A DNA stretch of 64,000 nucleotides from Grimontia marina (GCF_900060185.1 NZ_FIZY01000002.1:1-64000), one strand, 5' to 3'; counted from the stretch's first letter, positions 10,586 to 20,132 are shown. Translations and numbers: made by a program. The notes: generated by a model from the letters alone, not told the origin.

Positions 10586-10821
10586 AACTACATCCTTATA
10601 CATCGAGCATGGCATAATGAATCCAATTGAATACCTATGCCTTTATTTCTAACCAACATGTATAAGTTCGTTCATTTTCCTGTATAAAACAAACACTAGT
10701 TAGTTTCACCTGCTCTCTCTGTGATCTTAACATTAGTTTATTATTGATAAGACAAGACCTTAAAAAACAAGTTGAATATAATGCTTTATTTCAATAACAA
10801 GAATTGTCTTATTCAATAAAC
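10586..10821. promoter_or_regulatory. AT-rich upstream region of the RTX operon
   Basis: This gap must hold the RTX operon promoter on the minus strand. It is AT-rich and contains a long-range inverted repeat (ATTGATAAGACAA at 10743-10755 against TTGTCTTATTCAAT at 10804-10817). No promoter hexamers stand out clearly. Confidence 0.4.
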
Positions 10822-10849
10822 AAAAAAGCCAACCCGAATAGGTTGGCTT
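10822..10849 (-). terminator. Rho-independent terminator after the first protease
   Basis: On the minus strand a 9-bp stem (AAGCCAACC and GGTTGGCTT) with loop TATTCG runs into a T tract. It lies just downstream of the GlyGly-CTERM protease stop at 10868. Confidence 0.85.
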
Positions 10850-10867
10850 ATTCAAATAACAATTACA

Positions 10868-11848
10868 CTATCTTTTTTTAAAAATACGAAATAGAAACAC
10901 TAAGCAAAGTAGAAGAGGATTTACTCCACCCCCTCCCCCTCCAGAATTGTTTTCAGCAGTGGCGAGCGCGAAGATATCTTCGGCGAAGCTAACACTTGGT
11001 GCACTGTAGCCTCCGTCCATGTTGGCATCAATCCAAGAGAAATAGGTACTCACCTGTGTAAAACCATCCTCCGCATTTGGACTTGCACAGCCATCATCTC
11101 TGCTTGAGAAACTAACAAGTCCTGCGAGTCGATATCCGCGGTCTGCATCCGACGCGTTGCTTGGATTTTGCCATACAAGCGGGCCTCCGGAGTCCCCAGA
11201 ACAAATACCTTCAGTGGTAGTATTGTTTGCACAGACATACGCGTCTGAGAATGCTTGCGACACACTCCCATTACTAAACGTTGTCCAAGAGCAACTACTG
11301 TCAGGGACACCTGTTAACGCCACCATCTTAAGAGACTGGCTTCCTGCCCCCCCTGTTCTTGTTGCACCCCATCCCGAGGAAACAAGGTTATCCAGTTTAG
11401 GTACTTGAAACTCGTTATCCATCTCACTTTGATTTTCTGCCATCAAAAGAGGAATAGATTTGGCGTTAGAGGGAAGCGATCCAGCAAGTTTCAAAATAGC
11501 AATGTCAGCGGTTAAATTCGCATTGTTGTAGTCAGGATGCACCTGAATATTAGCAACCGGAATAGGACTTCGCGGAGAGCTTAAATCCGTAAAGCCCGCA
11601 AGTACAGATATGTCGGACGCAAAAAGTCCTTCAACGCAATGCGCGGCCGTTAAGACATAGTCATTCGAAATGATAACGCCCCCACATCCACTTGAGGGAA
11701 TATCAATATATACCTGCCAAGGTAACGCACTAATATTGGCATTGTTGCCACCTACTATGTGTGGCTGCCTTACGTTTTCTTCAGATGCATGACTAAAATT
11801 AGACAACGCCGCCAAGGCAAAAACTGCGAATCCCTGCTTTAATTTCAT
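10868..11848 (-). CDS. Secreted S1 serine protease with GlyGly-CTERM tail
   Basis: This trypsin-fold protease starts with a signal peptide (MKLKQGFAVFALAALSNFSHA) and then a mature start like IVGG. With the ATG at 11848 the triad is His70 (TAAHCV), Asp115 (ADIAILKL) and Ser220 (GDSGGPL). The C-terminus has six glycines, a hydrophobic helix and FKKR. This is the GlyGly-CTERM signal that rhombosortase cuts in type II secreted Vibrio proteases such as VesB. The residue six before the active Ser is Gly, not the Asp that gives trypsin its Arg/Lys preference, so cleavage specificity probably differs from trypsin. A GTG three codons upstream is the alternative start. A paralogue lies directly upstream on the same strand. 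Confidence 0.92.
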   Translation of the reverse strand: MKLKQGFAVFALAALSNFSHASEENVRQPHIVGGNNANISALPWQVYIDIPSSGCGGVIISNDYVLTAAHCVEGLFASDISVLAGFTDLSSPRSPIPVANIQVHPDYNNANLTADIAILKLAGSLPSNAKSIPLLMAENQSEMDNEFQVPKLDNLVSSGWGATRTGGAGSQSLKMVALTGVPDSSCSWTTFSNGSVSQAFSDAYVCANNTTTEGICSGDSGGPLVWQNPSNASDADRGYRLAGLVSFSSRDDGCASPNAEDGFTQVSTYFSWIDANMDGGYSAPSVSFAEDIFALATAENNSGGGGGGVNPLLLCLVFLFRIFKKR

Positions 11849-11971
11849 CCTATTCACTTCAAGATAAATATAAACACAGGTTACACAATAACGTATTGGT
11901 TTGTAGATTTCGGCTAAAAGCTAATACAGTGGCATTAGTATTCTCAAATATGAATCAAAATGGCCTTATAT

Positions 11972-12934
11972 TTACTTTGCTCGTCTAAAGAGACAAAGAG
12001 CCATACTTATTATAAAAAATATTGGAACACTCCCTCCCCCGCCAGAGCTTTCAGTCGCTGTCGGAGACTGACTCGCACAGCTCCCTCCCTGACAACTAGA
12101 AATCCAGTCAGTGTAACTAGCAACCTGGGTGAATACGTCTGGAGCAATTAGAGATGCGCACTGTGAAGCGACACCAAAGCTCACCACACCAACCAAGGTG
12201 GCTCCACCATCAGCATCACCCGCGCGGGATGGGTCATACCAAATCAATGGGCCGCCGGAATCCCCGTTACAGGACCCGACGCCATTTGCCTGAGCACAAA
12301 AGAATTTGGACTGGTAATCAGAAATACCGGTCAGAGTAGAGCCCCAAGCTGAAGCGCAACTAGCGTCAGTTACGGCAGAGACTGTCGCTTTTTGGAGCCT
12401 ATTTGTACTTTGAGAGCGGCCTTTGTCGGTAAAACCCCACCCCGTTAACTGCATATCATTGTTGTTGAGGTTCCCCGTGGCATCGACGGCAGCTTGAACT
12501 GTGTGATTCGGTAACATAACGCTTGACGCGTTTGGGTGAATATCAGAAGAAAGTTTGATCAATGCAATGTCATTTTGGAGCGTTTTTTTGTCGTAGCCGA
12601 TGTTGACATAGATAGATTCAACAGAAGATTGGAAGCTGGAGAAGTCTGCTCCGTTGATTTCCGCTGTGCCTGTGTAGACCGTGACCGAGCTGGCTGATAC
12701 CAAAGAAAACGGGTCATCATCGCCGTTAGTATCAAGGCAATGCGCTGCCGTCAGAATCCACCGACTGGAAATGACAACACCACCACATGTGTATTTACTT
12801 GTCCTAATAAATGCCTGCCATGGCGCATCACTAATGGAAGCATCTGCCCCACCAACTACACGGGGTTCAGGTTCTAAGGCGTACCCCGAAAAAGAGATCA
12901 GAAATACCAGTGTCGCTATCAGTTTCATTCGCAT
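11972..12934 (-). CDS. Second secreted S1 serine protease with GlyGly-CTERM tail
   Basis: This 320-residue paralogue of the neighbouring protease has signal peptide MRMKLIATLVFLISFSGYA, mature start RVVGG, His65 (TAAHC), Asp122 (NDIALIKL) and Ser226 (GDSGGPL). It ends in SSGGGGS, a hydrophobic helix and RRAK, another GlyGly-CTERM signal. The ATG at 12934 is preceded by an AGGGGTGAAG site and directly starts the signal peptide; the upstream in-frame ATG at 13021 does not. As in its neighbour, the position equivalent to trypsin Asp189 is Gly. The two genes arose by duplication and are separated by about 120 bases with no clear terminator, so they could be cotranscribed. Likely exported through Sec, then the type II system. 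Confidence 0.92.
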   Translation of the reverse strand: MRMKLIATLVFLISFSGYALEPEPRVVGGADASISDAPWQAFIRTSKYTCGGVVISSRWILTAAHCLDTNGDDDPFSLVSASSVTVYTGTAEINGADFSSFQSSVESIYVNIGYDKKTLQNDIALIKLSSDIHPNASSVMLPNHTVQAAVDATGNLNNNDMQLTGWGFTDKGRSQSTNRLQKATVSAVTDASCASAWGSTLTGISDYQSKFFCAQANGVGSCNGDSGGPLIWYDPSRAGDADGGATLVGVVSFGVASQCASLIAPDVFTQVASYTDWISSCQGGSCASQSPTATESSGGGGSVPIFFIISMALCLFRRAK

Positions 12935-13189
12935 TATCTTCACCCCTACAAACAAAAAGGTATTGCTGGACGCCATTGCGCCCCGGTGCGTTGCTACTGC
13001 TTGAAACAACCTTGGTATCATTCAGAAGTTCCGGGTGGAAGCTTGAATGTCGTCGCCTACACTCCCTGCCTTTTTAGCTATATTTGACATATAGGCTTAC
13101 TTTAGTGTGTATATGGAGGCAGAATATTTATCGTATATGACATGATGAGTAGCGACCTCATCACTCTCACTTCTAAGAATAAGACACTT

Positions 13190-13461
13190 CCAGCAATTTG
13201 AAAAAACGAAATAAACAGATTAATACAATCGGAAAGATCGATGAATGAATTCCCTTCTCTCAAACAGCTCCACTACTTGGTCACACTGCATGAGACGCGC
13301 CATTTCGGAGAGGCGGCCAAACAGTGTTTCGTCAGTCAGTCTGCACTACGTTCCGGCATTCAGAACCTTGAAGATGTGGTGCCTCGAAGTCGTGAAATCT
13401 TGGCACGTAGTCAGGATTTAATGGAGCTGGCGCAAGTCAGTTAAGGCCCGATGCAAGGCAA
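13190..13461 (+). pseudogene. oxyR 5' fragment, duplicated and broken
   Basis: From about 50 bases before the ATG at 13241 this repeats the leader and first codons of the intact oxyR at 18224-19120. The copy keeps residues 1-45, lacks about 66 bases (the codons from LIGSQ to IGED), and then carries a nonsense change, with GAA to TAA in QVSEGPM. Homology ends near 13461 inside GGCAAGCTGCGCGTG. It keeps only the helix-turn-helix and cannot make a working regulator. Confidence 0.9.
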
Positions 13462-13571
13462 GCTGCGCGTGCAGTTAGCCAACTATTACAGGTCGTCAGT
13501 GTGCTTGGACAGGAAGGATGCAACACCTTCTGGAGACGCTTGCATGCCAGCCTTACCTTTTTCCACTGTGC
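13462..13571 (-). pseudogene. Inverted fragment of the peroxiredoxin 3' end
   Basis: Read on the minus strand, this matches the last codons and stop of the peroxiredoxin gene (around 19770-19875), with scattered differences. It is fused to the oxyR fragment at a shared CTGCGCG microhomology and to the CBS fragment after CCACTGTG. In the intact locus the two genes are divergent and joined by their 5' ends. Here oxyR 5' meets prx 3', so at least two joining events occurred. Confidence 0.88.
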
Positions 13572-13749
13572 CGGTCTCAAAGAGGCTGCGCTATATATGC
13601 AGAAGCGCAAGATTGGATGCTTGCCTGTCGTAGAGGACGACAAACTGGTTGGTATTATCACAGACAGCGATTTCGTCGCCATCGCCATCAACCTTCTGGA
13701 GATCCAGGAAGAGACTGAGCCAATGGAAGAAGAGGGAGAAACGGTCTGA
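13572..13749 (+). pseudogene. CBS-domain protein, C-terminal remnant
   Basis: The open frame to the stop at 13747-13749 encodes the second half of a CBS (nucleotide-sensing) domain: KEAALYMQKRKIGCLPVV, then KLVGIITDSDFVAIAINLL, and an acidic tail. The N-terminal part is replaced by the inverted peroxiredoxin fragment. An ATG at 13501 could still drive a chimeric 82-residue peptide, but there is no sign that it is selected. Confidence 0.75.
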
Positions 13750-13816
13750 TAACGACAAACACGTATCACTTAAGATAGGCTAAGCCTTCCGTTTCAAGGA
13801 AAGATCCCGAGGGCGC

Positions 13817-14407
13817 GTGAATTATCTGGCACATTTACACATTGCCAAACACTGCAACAGCCAGTTGATGGGAAACCTGATGGCAGATTTTGTTCGCGGC
13901 AAGCCCGACGGTAAATTTCTGCCAGAGACAACGCAGGCTATCTATCTTCACCGGTTTGTGGATCGCTACATCGATAGCCATGAGGCCATCAAGCCCTGTC
14001 GTGCGCTCTTTCCCAAACACCTTTACCGCTTCAGTGCCATCGCCCTCGATATGTTCTGGGATCATGCGCTCGTCCATCATTGGGATGCCTTCAATAACGT
14101 CGGTTTCGATGAGTTTGTCGCCTGCGCCGAGAAAGACTGCCGTACCGCGACTCAGCAAGAACCCAATCCACTGCCGGAAAGGTATCTTTTTCTCTCAGAT
14201 AAAATCTGGCGCGAAGGTTGGCTCCCTTCTTACGAGGACATCAACACCCTACCCTTTGCTTTAAAGCGAATGTCAGCCCGAAGCCCTCGGATGGGGCCGT
14301 TGGCTGAAACGGCAGAGACCTTAGTCGCTCATCGACAAATATTGCTGAATGCTTTTCCCTCTCTATACAGAGATGTGCTGAGCGCTGCGCATCATTTTCA
14401 CCACTAA
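13817..14407 (+). CDS. acpH: Acyl carrier protein phosphodiesterase AcpH
   Basis: This 196-residue HD-like hydrolase removes the phosphopantetheine group from holo-ACP and so takes part in ACP prosthetic group turnover. The family hallmarks are MNYLAHLHIA at the start, GNLMADFVRG, LHRFVDRYIDSH with its conserved His and Asp, and DMFWDHALVHHW. The start is GTG, preceded by AAGGAAAG. Length and ends fit E. coli AcpH. A MITE-like GGTCTGTTGACC stretch directly follows the stop. Confidence 0.92.
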   Translation: MNYLAHLHIAKHCNSQLMGNLMADFVRGKPDGKFLPETTQAIYLHRFVDRYIDSHEAIKPCRALFPKHLYRFSAIALDMFWDHALVHHWDAFNNVGFDEFVACAEKDCRTATQQEPNPLPERYLFLSDKIWREGWLPSYEDINTLPFALKRMSARSPRMGPLAETAETLVAHRQILLNAFPSLYRDVLSAAHHFHH

Positions 14408-14431
14408 GGTCTGTTGACCAAATCACAGGCA

Positions 14432-14454
14432 CAAAAAAGCGACCCGAAGGTCGC
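14432..14454 (-). terminator. Hairpin with T tract, minus strand
   Basis: On the minus strand GCGACC, TTCG loop and GGTCGC are followed by TTTTTT. It probably backs up the aceBA terminator. On the plus strand there is no T run, so it is less likely to serve acpH. Confidence 0.7.
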
Positions 14455-14512
14455 TCAAAGCGTGGATATTGAAGCTCTAACGGCTCCTGAACTGCTAGGT
14501 TCATTGCATGTT

Positions 14513-14561
14513 ATAAAAAAACAATCGGGCTAACAGGTATGGCTGGATTATCAGCCCGATT
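14513..14561 (-). terminator. aceBA terminator
   Basis: On the minus strand AATCGGGCT and AGCCCGATT pair across a 21-base loop and run into GTTTTTTT, starting 11 bases after the aceA stop. Confidence 0.75.
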
Positions 14562-14572
14562 GGGATAACGCT

Positions 14573-15877
14573 TTAGAACTGGTCTTCTTCGGTAGAACCT
14601 GTCAGAGCTGTCACAGAAGAGTTACCGCCCTGAATAGTGTTGGTCATCTTATCGAAGTAACCGGTACCCACTTCCTGCTGGTGAGCAACAAAGGTGTAAC
14701 CACGCTCAGCCGCTTCAAACTCAGGACGCTGTACTTTCTCCACGTAGTGACGCATGCCTTCACCTTGCGCATAAGCGTGCGCCAGATCGAACATGTTGTA
14801 CCACATGTTGTGGATACCCGCGAGAGTGATGAACTGGTACTTGTAGCCCATGTCAGACAGCGCCTGCTGGAACTTCGCGATGGTTGGCGCGTCCAGGTTT
14901 TTCTCCCAGTTGAACGATGGCGAACAGTTGTAAGCCAGCAGTTGATCTGGGTACTGAGCGTGAATAGCTTCAGCAAACTGACGCGCTTCTTCCAGATCCG
15001 GCGTCGCCGTTTCACACCAGATAAGGTCAGCGTATGGTGCGTAAGCCAGACCACGAGAAATCGCCTGTTCGATACCTGCACGAACCTTATAGAAACCTTC
15101 TGAAGTGCGTTCACCTTCGATGAAGTCTTTATCGTAAGGGTCACAATCTGAAGTCAGCAAGTCTGCTGCATTCGCATCAGTACGTGCAATCACAAGGGTG
15201 GTGGTGCCTGCAACGTCGGCAGCAAGACGCGCTGCAACCAGTTTTTGGACGGCTTCTTGGGTAGGAACCAGCACCTTACCACCCATGTGACCACATTTCT
15301 TCACTGATGCCAGCTGGTCTTCAAAGTGAACACCTGCTGCACCCGCTTCAATCATCGAACGCATCAGCTCGTAAGCATTCAGAACACCACCGAAGCCCGC
15401 TTCTGCATCGGCAACGATTGGCAGAAAGTAGTCGGTACCTTCTTCCGGTGTGCCACCTTTAGACCACTGGATTTGGTCTGCACGGCGGAAAGAGTTATTG
15501 ATACGCTTAACCACTGCCGGTACTGAATCTACCGGGTACAGTGACTGATCAGGGTACATAGAAGATGCGGTGTTGTTGTCCGCAGCCACCTGCCAACCTG
15601 ACAGATAAATCGCCTCGATACCCGCTTTTGCTTGCTGGACCGCCTGACCACCGGTCAGTGCGCCAAGACAGTTCACATAGCCTTTTTTCGCACTGCCGTT
15701 GACCAGTTCCCAAAGCTTGTCAGCGCCGCGCTGGGCAATAGTCTGCTCTGGTACGAATGAACCACGTAGGGCAACCACTTCTTCCGCCGTGTAAGTACGC
15801 TTCACGTTCTTCCAACGCGGGTTTTCAGCCCAGTCTTTTTCCAATGCTTCAATTTGCTGCTGTCTTGTCAGAGTCAT
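14573..15877 (-). CDS. aceA: Isocitrate lyase
   Basis: This 434-residue enzyme splits isocitrate into glyoxylate and succinate, the first step of the glyoxylate shunt used for growth on acetate and fatty acids. The active-site loop KKCGHMGGK with its catalytic Cys is present. So are the substrate-binding stretches [18 protein letters not shown] and the [10 protein letters not shown] segment. I chose the ATG at 15877 (MTLTRQQ) because GAGAGGGA lies 6-10 bases upstream; an in-frame upstream ATG at 15895 adds six residues and overlaps that site. It follows aceB by 42 bases in the same operon. No aceK follows. Confidence 0.97.
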   Translation of the reverse strand: MTLTRQQQIEALEKDWAENPRWKNVKRTYTAEEVVALRGSFVPEQTIAQRGADKLWELVNGSAKKGYVNCLGALTGGQAVQQAKAGIEAIYLSGWQVAADNNTASSMYPDQSLYPVDSVPAVVKRINNSFRRADQIQWSKGGTPEEGTDYFLPIVADAEAGFGGVLNAYELMRSMIEAGAAGVHFEDQLASVKKCGHMGGKVLVPTQEAVQKLVAARLAADVAGTTTLVIARTDANAADLLTSDCDPYDKDFIEGERTSEGFYKVRAGIEQAISRGLAYAPYADLIWCETATPDLEEARQFAEAIHAQYPDQLLAYNCSPSFNWEKNLDAPTIAKFQQALSDMGYKYQFITLAGIHNMWYNMFDLAHAYAQGEGMRHYVEKVQRPEFEAAERGYTFVAHQQEVGTGYFDKMTNTIQGGNSSVTALTGSTEEDQF

Positions 15878-15919
15878 TGTGCTTCCCTCTCTCAATGTTC
15901 AAGTTTGTAAAATCAGTGG

Positions 15920-17527
15920 TTAGTCCAGCAATTCGTATCCAGATAACGTCAGGAAATCTGCCAGCTCATCACTGGTGGTCAGTTGTTCCATCAAACTGGC
16001 CGCCTGCTGGTATTTCCCGCCGTTGAATACGGTTTCACCTAGTTCTTGCTTCAGCACCTCCATCTCTTCGGCCAAACAGGCGCGGAAGAAATCTGCGGTC
16101 ACGGTCTTGCCGTTGCTTAGCGATTTTTCATGTTTAATCCATTGCCAGATAGAAGCGCGGGAGATTTCCGCCGTCGCCGCATCCTCCATCAGGCCATAGA
16201 TAGGCACACATCCATTTCCCGAAATCCAAGCTTCGATGTATTGCACCGCCACGCGAATATTGTGTCGCATGCCTTCCTCAGTGCGGTCGCCTTCACACGG
16301 CTCTGTGAGCTCTTTGGCTGTGATAGGTGCGTCTTGCTCGCGCATCACATCGAGTTGGTTTTTACGCTCACCGAGCGCCGCATCGAAAACTGCTTTCGCC
16401 GTGTCTGCCAGTCCAGGGTGAGCCACCCAGGTACCGTCGTGACCGTTATTGGCTTCCAGCGATTTGTCTGCATTGATCTTGTCCAGAACCAACGCATTCT
16501 TCTCCGGGTCTTTTGACGGGATAAACGCCGCCATACCACCCATTGCCATCGCACCACGGCGGTGACAGGTTTTCACCAGAAGGCGCGAATACGCGTTCAG
16601 GAAAGGTTTTTCCATCGTCACCACCTGACGATCCGGCAATACGCGGTCTGGGTGGTGACGGAATGTTTTGATATAGCTGAAGATGTAATCCCAGCGGCCG
16701 CAGTTCAGCGCCACAATATGGTCTTTCAGCGCGTGCAGGATTTCGTCCATCTCAAACACAGCGGGCAGCGTTTCGATAAGCACGGTTGCCTTGATGGTAC
16801 CGCGTGGCAAATTGAACTCGTCTTCAGTGAAACAGAACACATCGTTCCACCATGCAGCCTCTTGATGCGCCTGCAGTTTTGGCAAGTAAAAATAAGGGCC
16901 TGAGCCGTTTTCCAGCAAGGTTTTGTGATTGCGTAAGAAATACAGACCGAAGTCCAACAGCGCACCTGGAATCGGCGTGCCATTCAGCAACACGTGCTTT
17001 TCTTTCAAATGAAGGCCGCGAACACGGCAAATCAGCACCGCTGGGTCTTCGCCCAATGCGTAGTGTTTGCCTGTCGCCGGGTTGTTGTAAGAAATGGTGC
17101 GGTTAATCGCGTCAGTCAGGTTGCGCTGACCTTGCAAAACGGGTCCCCATACCGGCGAGAATGAATCCTCAAAGTCCGCCATGAACACTTTTACGTTGGC
17201 ATTCAGGGCATTAATCACCATTTTTCGCTCTGGCGGACCAGTAATTTCCAGGCGGCGGTCCTGTAAGTCTTCAGGGATCCCGCGAATACGCCAGTCACCC
17301 TTTCGGATTTCCGCCGTATCAGGCAGAAAATCAGGAGTGGCACCCGCATCAAATTGCGCCTGACGTGCTTCTCGGGCTTCCAGTAGTTCTGGTACACGGT
17401 GTGCAAAGCGGGTGGCAAGTTTCAGGATGAAGGAGAGCGCTTCATCAGTCAGTACATCAGATTCCATCTCAGTGATCGGCGGAACAAACGACAATTCCTT
17501 TAAAGCTTGTTGTGCTTGTGATTCCAT
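15920..17527 (-). CDS. aceB: Malate synthase A
   Basis: This 535-residue enzyme joins glyoxylate and acetyl-CoA to give malate, completing the glyoxylate shunt. The length is that of bacterial malate synthase A. Signatures include ADFEDSFSPVWGP near residue 115, the catalytic-core region VLIETLPAVFEMDEILHAL, LNCGRWDYIFSYIK, and the C-terminal GNGCVPIYGLMEDAATAEISR segment. A GGAGGG site sits 8 bases before the ATG. It is the promoter-proximal gene of aceBA; the 700-base AT-rich gap upstream must hold the control region. Confidence 0.97.
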   Translation of the reverse strand: MESQAQQALKELSFVPPITEMESDVLTDEALSFILKLATRFAHRVPELLEAREARQAQFDAGATPDFLPDTAEIRKGDWRIRGIPEDLQDRRLEITGPPERKMVINALNANVKVFMADFEDSFSPVWGPVLQGQRNLTDAINRTISYNNPATGKHYALGEDPAVLICRVRGLHLKEKHVLLNGTPIPGALLDFGLYFLRNHKTLLENGSGPYFYLPKLQAHQEAAWWNDVFCFTEDEFNLPRGTIKATVLIETLPAVFEMDEILHALKDHIVALNCGRWDYIFSYIKTFRHHPDRVLPDRQVVTMEKPFLNAYSRLLVKTCHRRGAMAMGGMAAFIPSKDPEKNALVLDKINADKSLEANNGHDGTWVAHPGLADTAKAVFDAALGERKNQLDVMREQDAPITAKELTEPCEGDRTEEGMRHNIRVAVQYIEAWISGNGCVPIYGLMEDAATAEISRASIWQWIKHEKSLSNGKTVTADFFRACLAEEMEVLKQELGETVFNGGKYQQAASLMEQLTTSDELADFLTLSGYELLD

Positions 17528-18223
17528 AAAACGCCCTCCATTTCCATTTGTAACTAAATCACAACAATATCAATTAATCCCTTACTGCTTCGATTGCTTT
17601 CTTATCGCCGAAACACCTTTCTAAACTGGCGTATTTATTTTCGCCAGTCAACACTACCAAAGGGGTTGGACTTAAGTGTAGATTCTTTTAAATATATAAA
17701 TATCAATTACTTATGAAATATAGAGTTTTAACTCAAAACACTGAATTAAAACGATTCTCAGATTGTTGTTCCGTTTGTGACTTTCTCATCCCTTAGTGCG
17801 ATTTTTGTAAGCACTTACGAAATTAAATTACTTCAAGAGCAAACCAGTTGAATATCATGCAGGTCTATTTTAAACGTAGCAGCCAATGGCAATTTCTGCA
17901 GAAAATCTTTCCATAACAAAAACTTAACAATGGTTATATGTAATTATGGCTAACGGGCAAGCAACTTAAGTGCTTAATAATTGACGAGAAATATGTAGGG
18001 ATACCGACAGAATTTAATTTCAGAAACGCAGGACAGTTACTAAAGTGTAAAAAGACAATAGCTCTATTTCAAGAGAGAATATCAGCACAAAAAACCAAAG
18101 TTATTAGTAAACCTAATAAGAGCTAAAGAATCTTGAAAAAGCAGAGGAAATTTCATCGTTTTATGCACTGTAAAGCTTATGTAAACGATTAAACTTCCCC
18201 GGATTTTAGTTCCAGAATGGTGC
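17528..18223. other. Long AT-rich gap upstream of aceB
   Basis: No convincing gene is visible in these 696 bases. The right end holds about 40 bases downstream of oxyR, with no clear terminator. The left part must contain the aceB promoter. The inverted GTAAG-CA-CTTAC near 17808-17819 is a possible operator, but I cannot assign it to a regulator. Confidence 0.5.
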
Positions 18224-19120
18224 TTAAAGGAGAGTTTCAACCAGATCTGCGAGTGCTTCAAAGGTCGGTTTGCGGCTCGAAGTAGGACGCCAGACCAGAC
18301 CAATTTCGCGGTAAGCCTCCCTCCCTGGTGGCTCCATAACCACCAAATCGAGATTATCGATGAGGCCGTGATTGATCGCCATTTGAGGAAGAAACGTCGT
18401 ACCGAGGCCATTCGCCACCATCTGCACCAGCGTGTGAAGACTGGTCGCGGTAAAAGGATTGATTTTCTCTGTGCTTGCCAACTGGCAGGCCGAGACTGCG
18501 TGGTCTGTCAGGCAATGTTCCCGCTCCAACAGAAATACTGACTCATCCGGCAGGTCAGAATAGTGAATAGGGACAGGTATCCCTTCCGCCTGAGCACTGT
18601 TCAGCACCATCTTGAAAGCGTCTTTCCCGACGATACGGCTTTGCATGCTGCCAATTTCGACTGGCAGCGCCAAAATAAGCACATCCATCTCACCACTTTT
18701 CAGTGCCATCAACAGGTTTGCAGTGGTGTCTTCGCGCAGCAGCAAATCGAGTTCAGGAAAACGCTGATTCACTGCCTGTACCAAGTCACAGAGAAGAAAG
18801 GGCGCTATGGTCGGAATACAGCCTACACGCAGCTTGCCCTGCATCGGGCCTTCACTGACTTGGGTCAGCTCCATTAAATCCTGACTACGGGCCAAGATTT
18901 CCCGACTTCGAGATACCACATCTTCACCAATAGCCGAAAATACCAGAGTTTTGTTATCTCGCTCAATAAGCTGAGAGCCAATCAGATCTTCAAGGTTCTG
19001 AATGCCGGAACTTAGTGTAGACTGACTGACGAAACACTGTTTAGCCGCCTCACCGAAATGGCGCGTCTCATACAGTGTGACCAAGTAGTGGAGCTGTTTG
19101 AGAGAAGGGAATTTATTCAT
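18224..19120 (-). CDS. oxyR: Hydrogen peroxide-sensing LysR regulator OxyR
   Basis: This 298-residue LysR-type activator has its helix-turn-helix near residues 18-45 and the redox pair Cys203 and Cys212 in HCLTDHAVSAC. The nine-residue spacing is that of E. coli Cys199/Cys208, whose disulfide switches the protein on. It is divergent from the peroxiredoxin gene, the classic arrangement for a target. A broken duplicate of its 5' end lies at 13190-13461. Confidence 0.95.
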   Translation of the reverse strand: MNKFPSLKQLHYLVTLYETRHFGEAAKQCFVSQSTLSSGIQNLEDLIGSQLIERDNKTLVFSAIGEDVVSRSREILARSQDLMELTQVSEGPMQGKLRVGCIPTIAPFLLCDLVQAVNQRFPELDLLLREDTTANLLMALKSGEMDVLILALPVEIGSMQSRIVGKDAFKMVLNSAQAEGIPVPIHYSDLPDESVFLLEREHCLTDHAVSACQLASTEKINPFTATSLHTLVQMVANGLGTTFLPQMAINHGLIDNLDLVVMEPPGREAYREIGLVWRPTSSRKPTFEALADLVETLL

Positions 19121-19249
19121 CTACTTTTCCGATTACATTAATCTGTTTATTTTGCTTTTTCCAATTTATCACTTCCACTATAGTTTGTCCCGTTCATTAA
19201 TGAATCAAGGCATTAATGCCTGAAAATTAGACATTTTAGGAGCTGAGAA
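19121..19249. promoter_or_regulatory. Divergent oxyR/peroxiredoxin control region
   Basis: These 129 bases separate the two starts and must carry both promoters. CACTATAGTTTG at 19174-19185 resembles a -10 element and also half of an OxyR-type ATAG...CTAT motif. AGGAG at 19239-19243 is the peroxiredoxin ribosome site. Confidence 0.6.
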
Positions 19250-19852
19250 ATGGTACTATTAGGCCGCCACGCCCCAGATTTCACTGCAGCAGCAGTACTT
19301 GGCAATGGCGAAATCGTAGATAACTTCAACCTGAAAGAATTCACCAAAGGTAAGAAAGCGGTTGTGTTCTTCTACCCACTGGACTTCACTTTCGTATGTC
19401 CATCTGAGCTGATCGCTTTTGACAAGCGTTACTCGGACTTTAAAGAGAAAGGCGTTGAAGTTATTGGCGTTTCCATCGACTCTCAGTTTACTCATAACGC
19501 ATGGCGCAACACGTCTGTTAAAGACGGCGGCATCGGACCTGTTAAATACCCACTGGTCGCAGACGTTAAGCACGAAATCTGTAATGCTTACGGCGTTGAG
19601 CACCCAGAAGCTGGTGTTGCTTTCCGTGCTTCTTTCCTGATTGACGAAGAAGGTGTGGTACGTCACCAGGTTATTAACGATCTGCCACTGGGCCGTAACG
19701 TCGACGAGATGCTGCGCATGGTTGACGCACTGAACTTCCACCTAATGAACGGTGAAGTTTGTCCAGCACAGTGGAAAAAAGGTAAGGCTGGCATGCAAGC
19801 GTCTCCAGACGGTGTTGCATCTTTCCTGGCTAACCACACTGACGACCTGTAA
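19250..19852 (+). CDS. Typical 2-Cys peroxiredoxin (AhpC/TSA family)
   Basis: This 200-residue cytoplasmic peroxidase reduces H2O2, organic peroxides and peroxynitrite. The peroxidatic Cys50 is in DFTFVCPSEL and the resolving Cys171 in NGEVCPAQW. An extra Cys111 (HEICNAYG) is common in this subgroup. The GGIG loop is present, but the C-terminal YF motif of sensitive eukaryotic forms is not, which suggests a robust, overoxidation-resistant enzyme. No ahpF follows, so reduction by thioredoxin or an unlinked AhpF is likely. It is probably activated by the divergent OxyR. Part of its 3' end is duplicated in inverted form at 13462-13571. Confidence 0.95.
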   Translation: MVLLGRHAPDFTAAAVLGNGEIVDNFNLKEFTKGKKAVVFFYPLDFTFVCPSELIAFDKRYSDFKEKGVEVIGVSIDSQFTHNAWRNTSVKDGGIGPVKYPLVADVKHEICNAYGVEHPEAGVAFRASFLIDEEGVVRHQVINDLPLGRNVDEMLRMVDALNFHLMNGEVCPAQWKKGKAGMQASPDGVASFLANHTDDL

Positions 19853-19927
19853 TAGTTGACAGCTGCGCGCGCAGTTTCCCCCTAAACGCGTAAGCGTAAA
19901 GCCAAAGTCAGCGATAAAATAGAATGA

Positions 19928-19951
19928 GGCCCGGACCACCGGGCCCTTTTT
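19928..19951 (+). terminator. Peroxiredoxin terminator
   Basis: GGCCCGG and CCGGGCC pair with a four-base loop and run into CTTTTT, about 75 bases after the stop. Confidence 0.9.
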
Positions 19952-20132
19952 GTATTTAAGCCTCAGTGGTTGGTGATGTAATCACCTCTCGAAAAAGCCC
20001 GCACTTTTGAGTTCCAAAAGGACTTTATAGGGCCTGCTCTTAACCAACTTTTACCAAACTTTTACACCCTCCCATCTTCTATTCCAACAGCAACTCATTG
20101 ATGATGAATGCACGAAATTCAGGGAGTGTTGT

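Noticed and set aside
13501-13749. An 82-residue protein from an ATG in the prx/CBS scar
   Set aside because: Its first part is antisense peroxiredoxin sequence; the frame is a by-product of the rearrangement.
17700-18200. A small RNA or riboswitch in the aceB-oxyR gap
   Set aside because: AT-rich sequence with no conserved aptamer motif and no convincing terminator hairpin.
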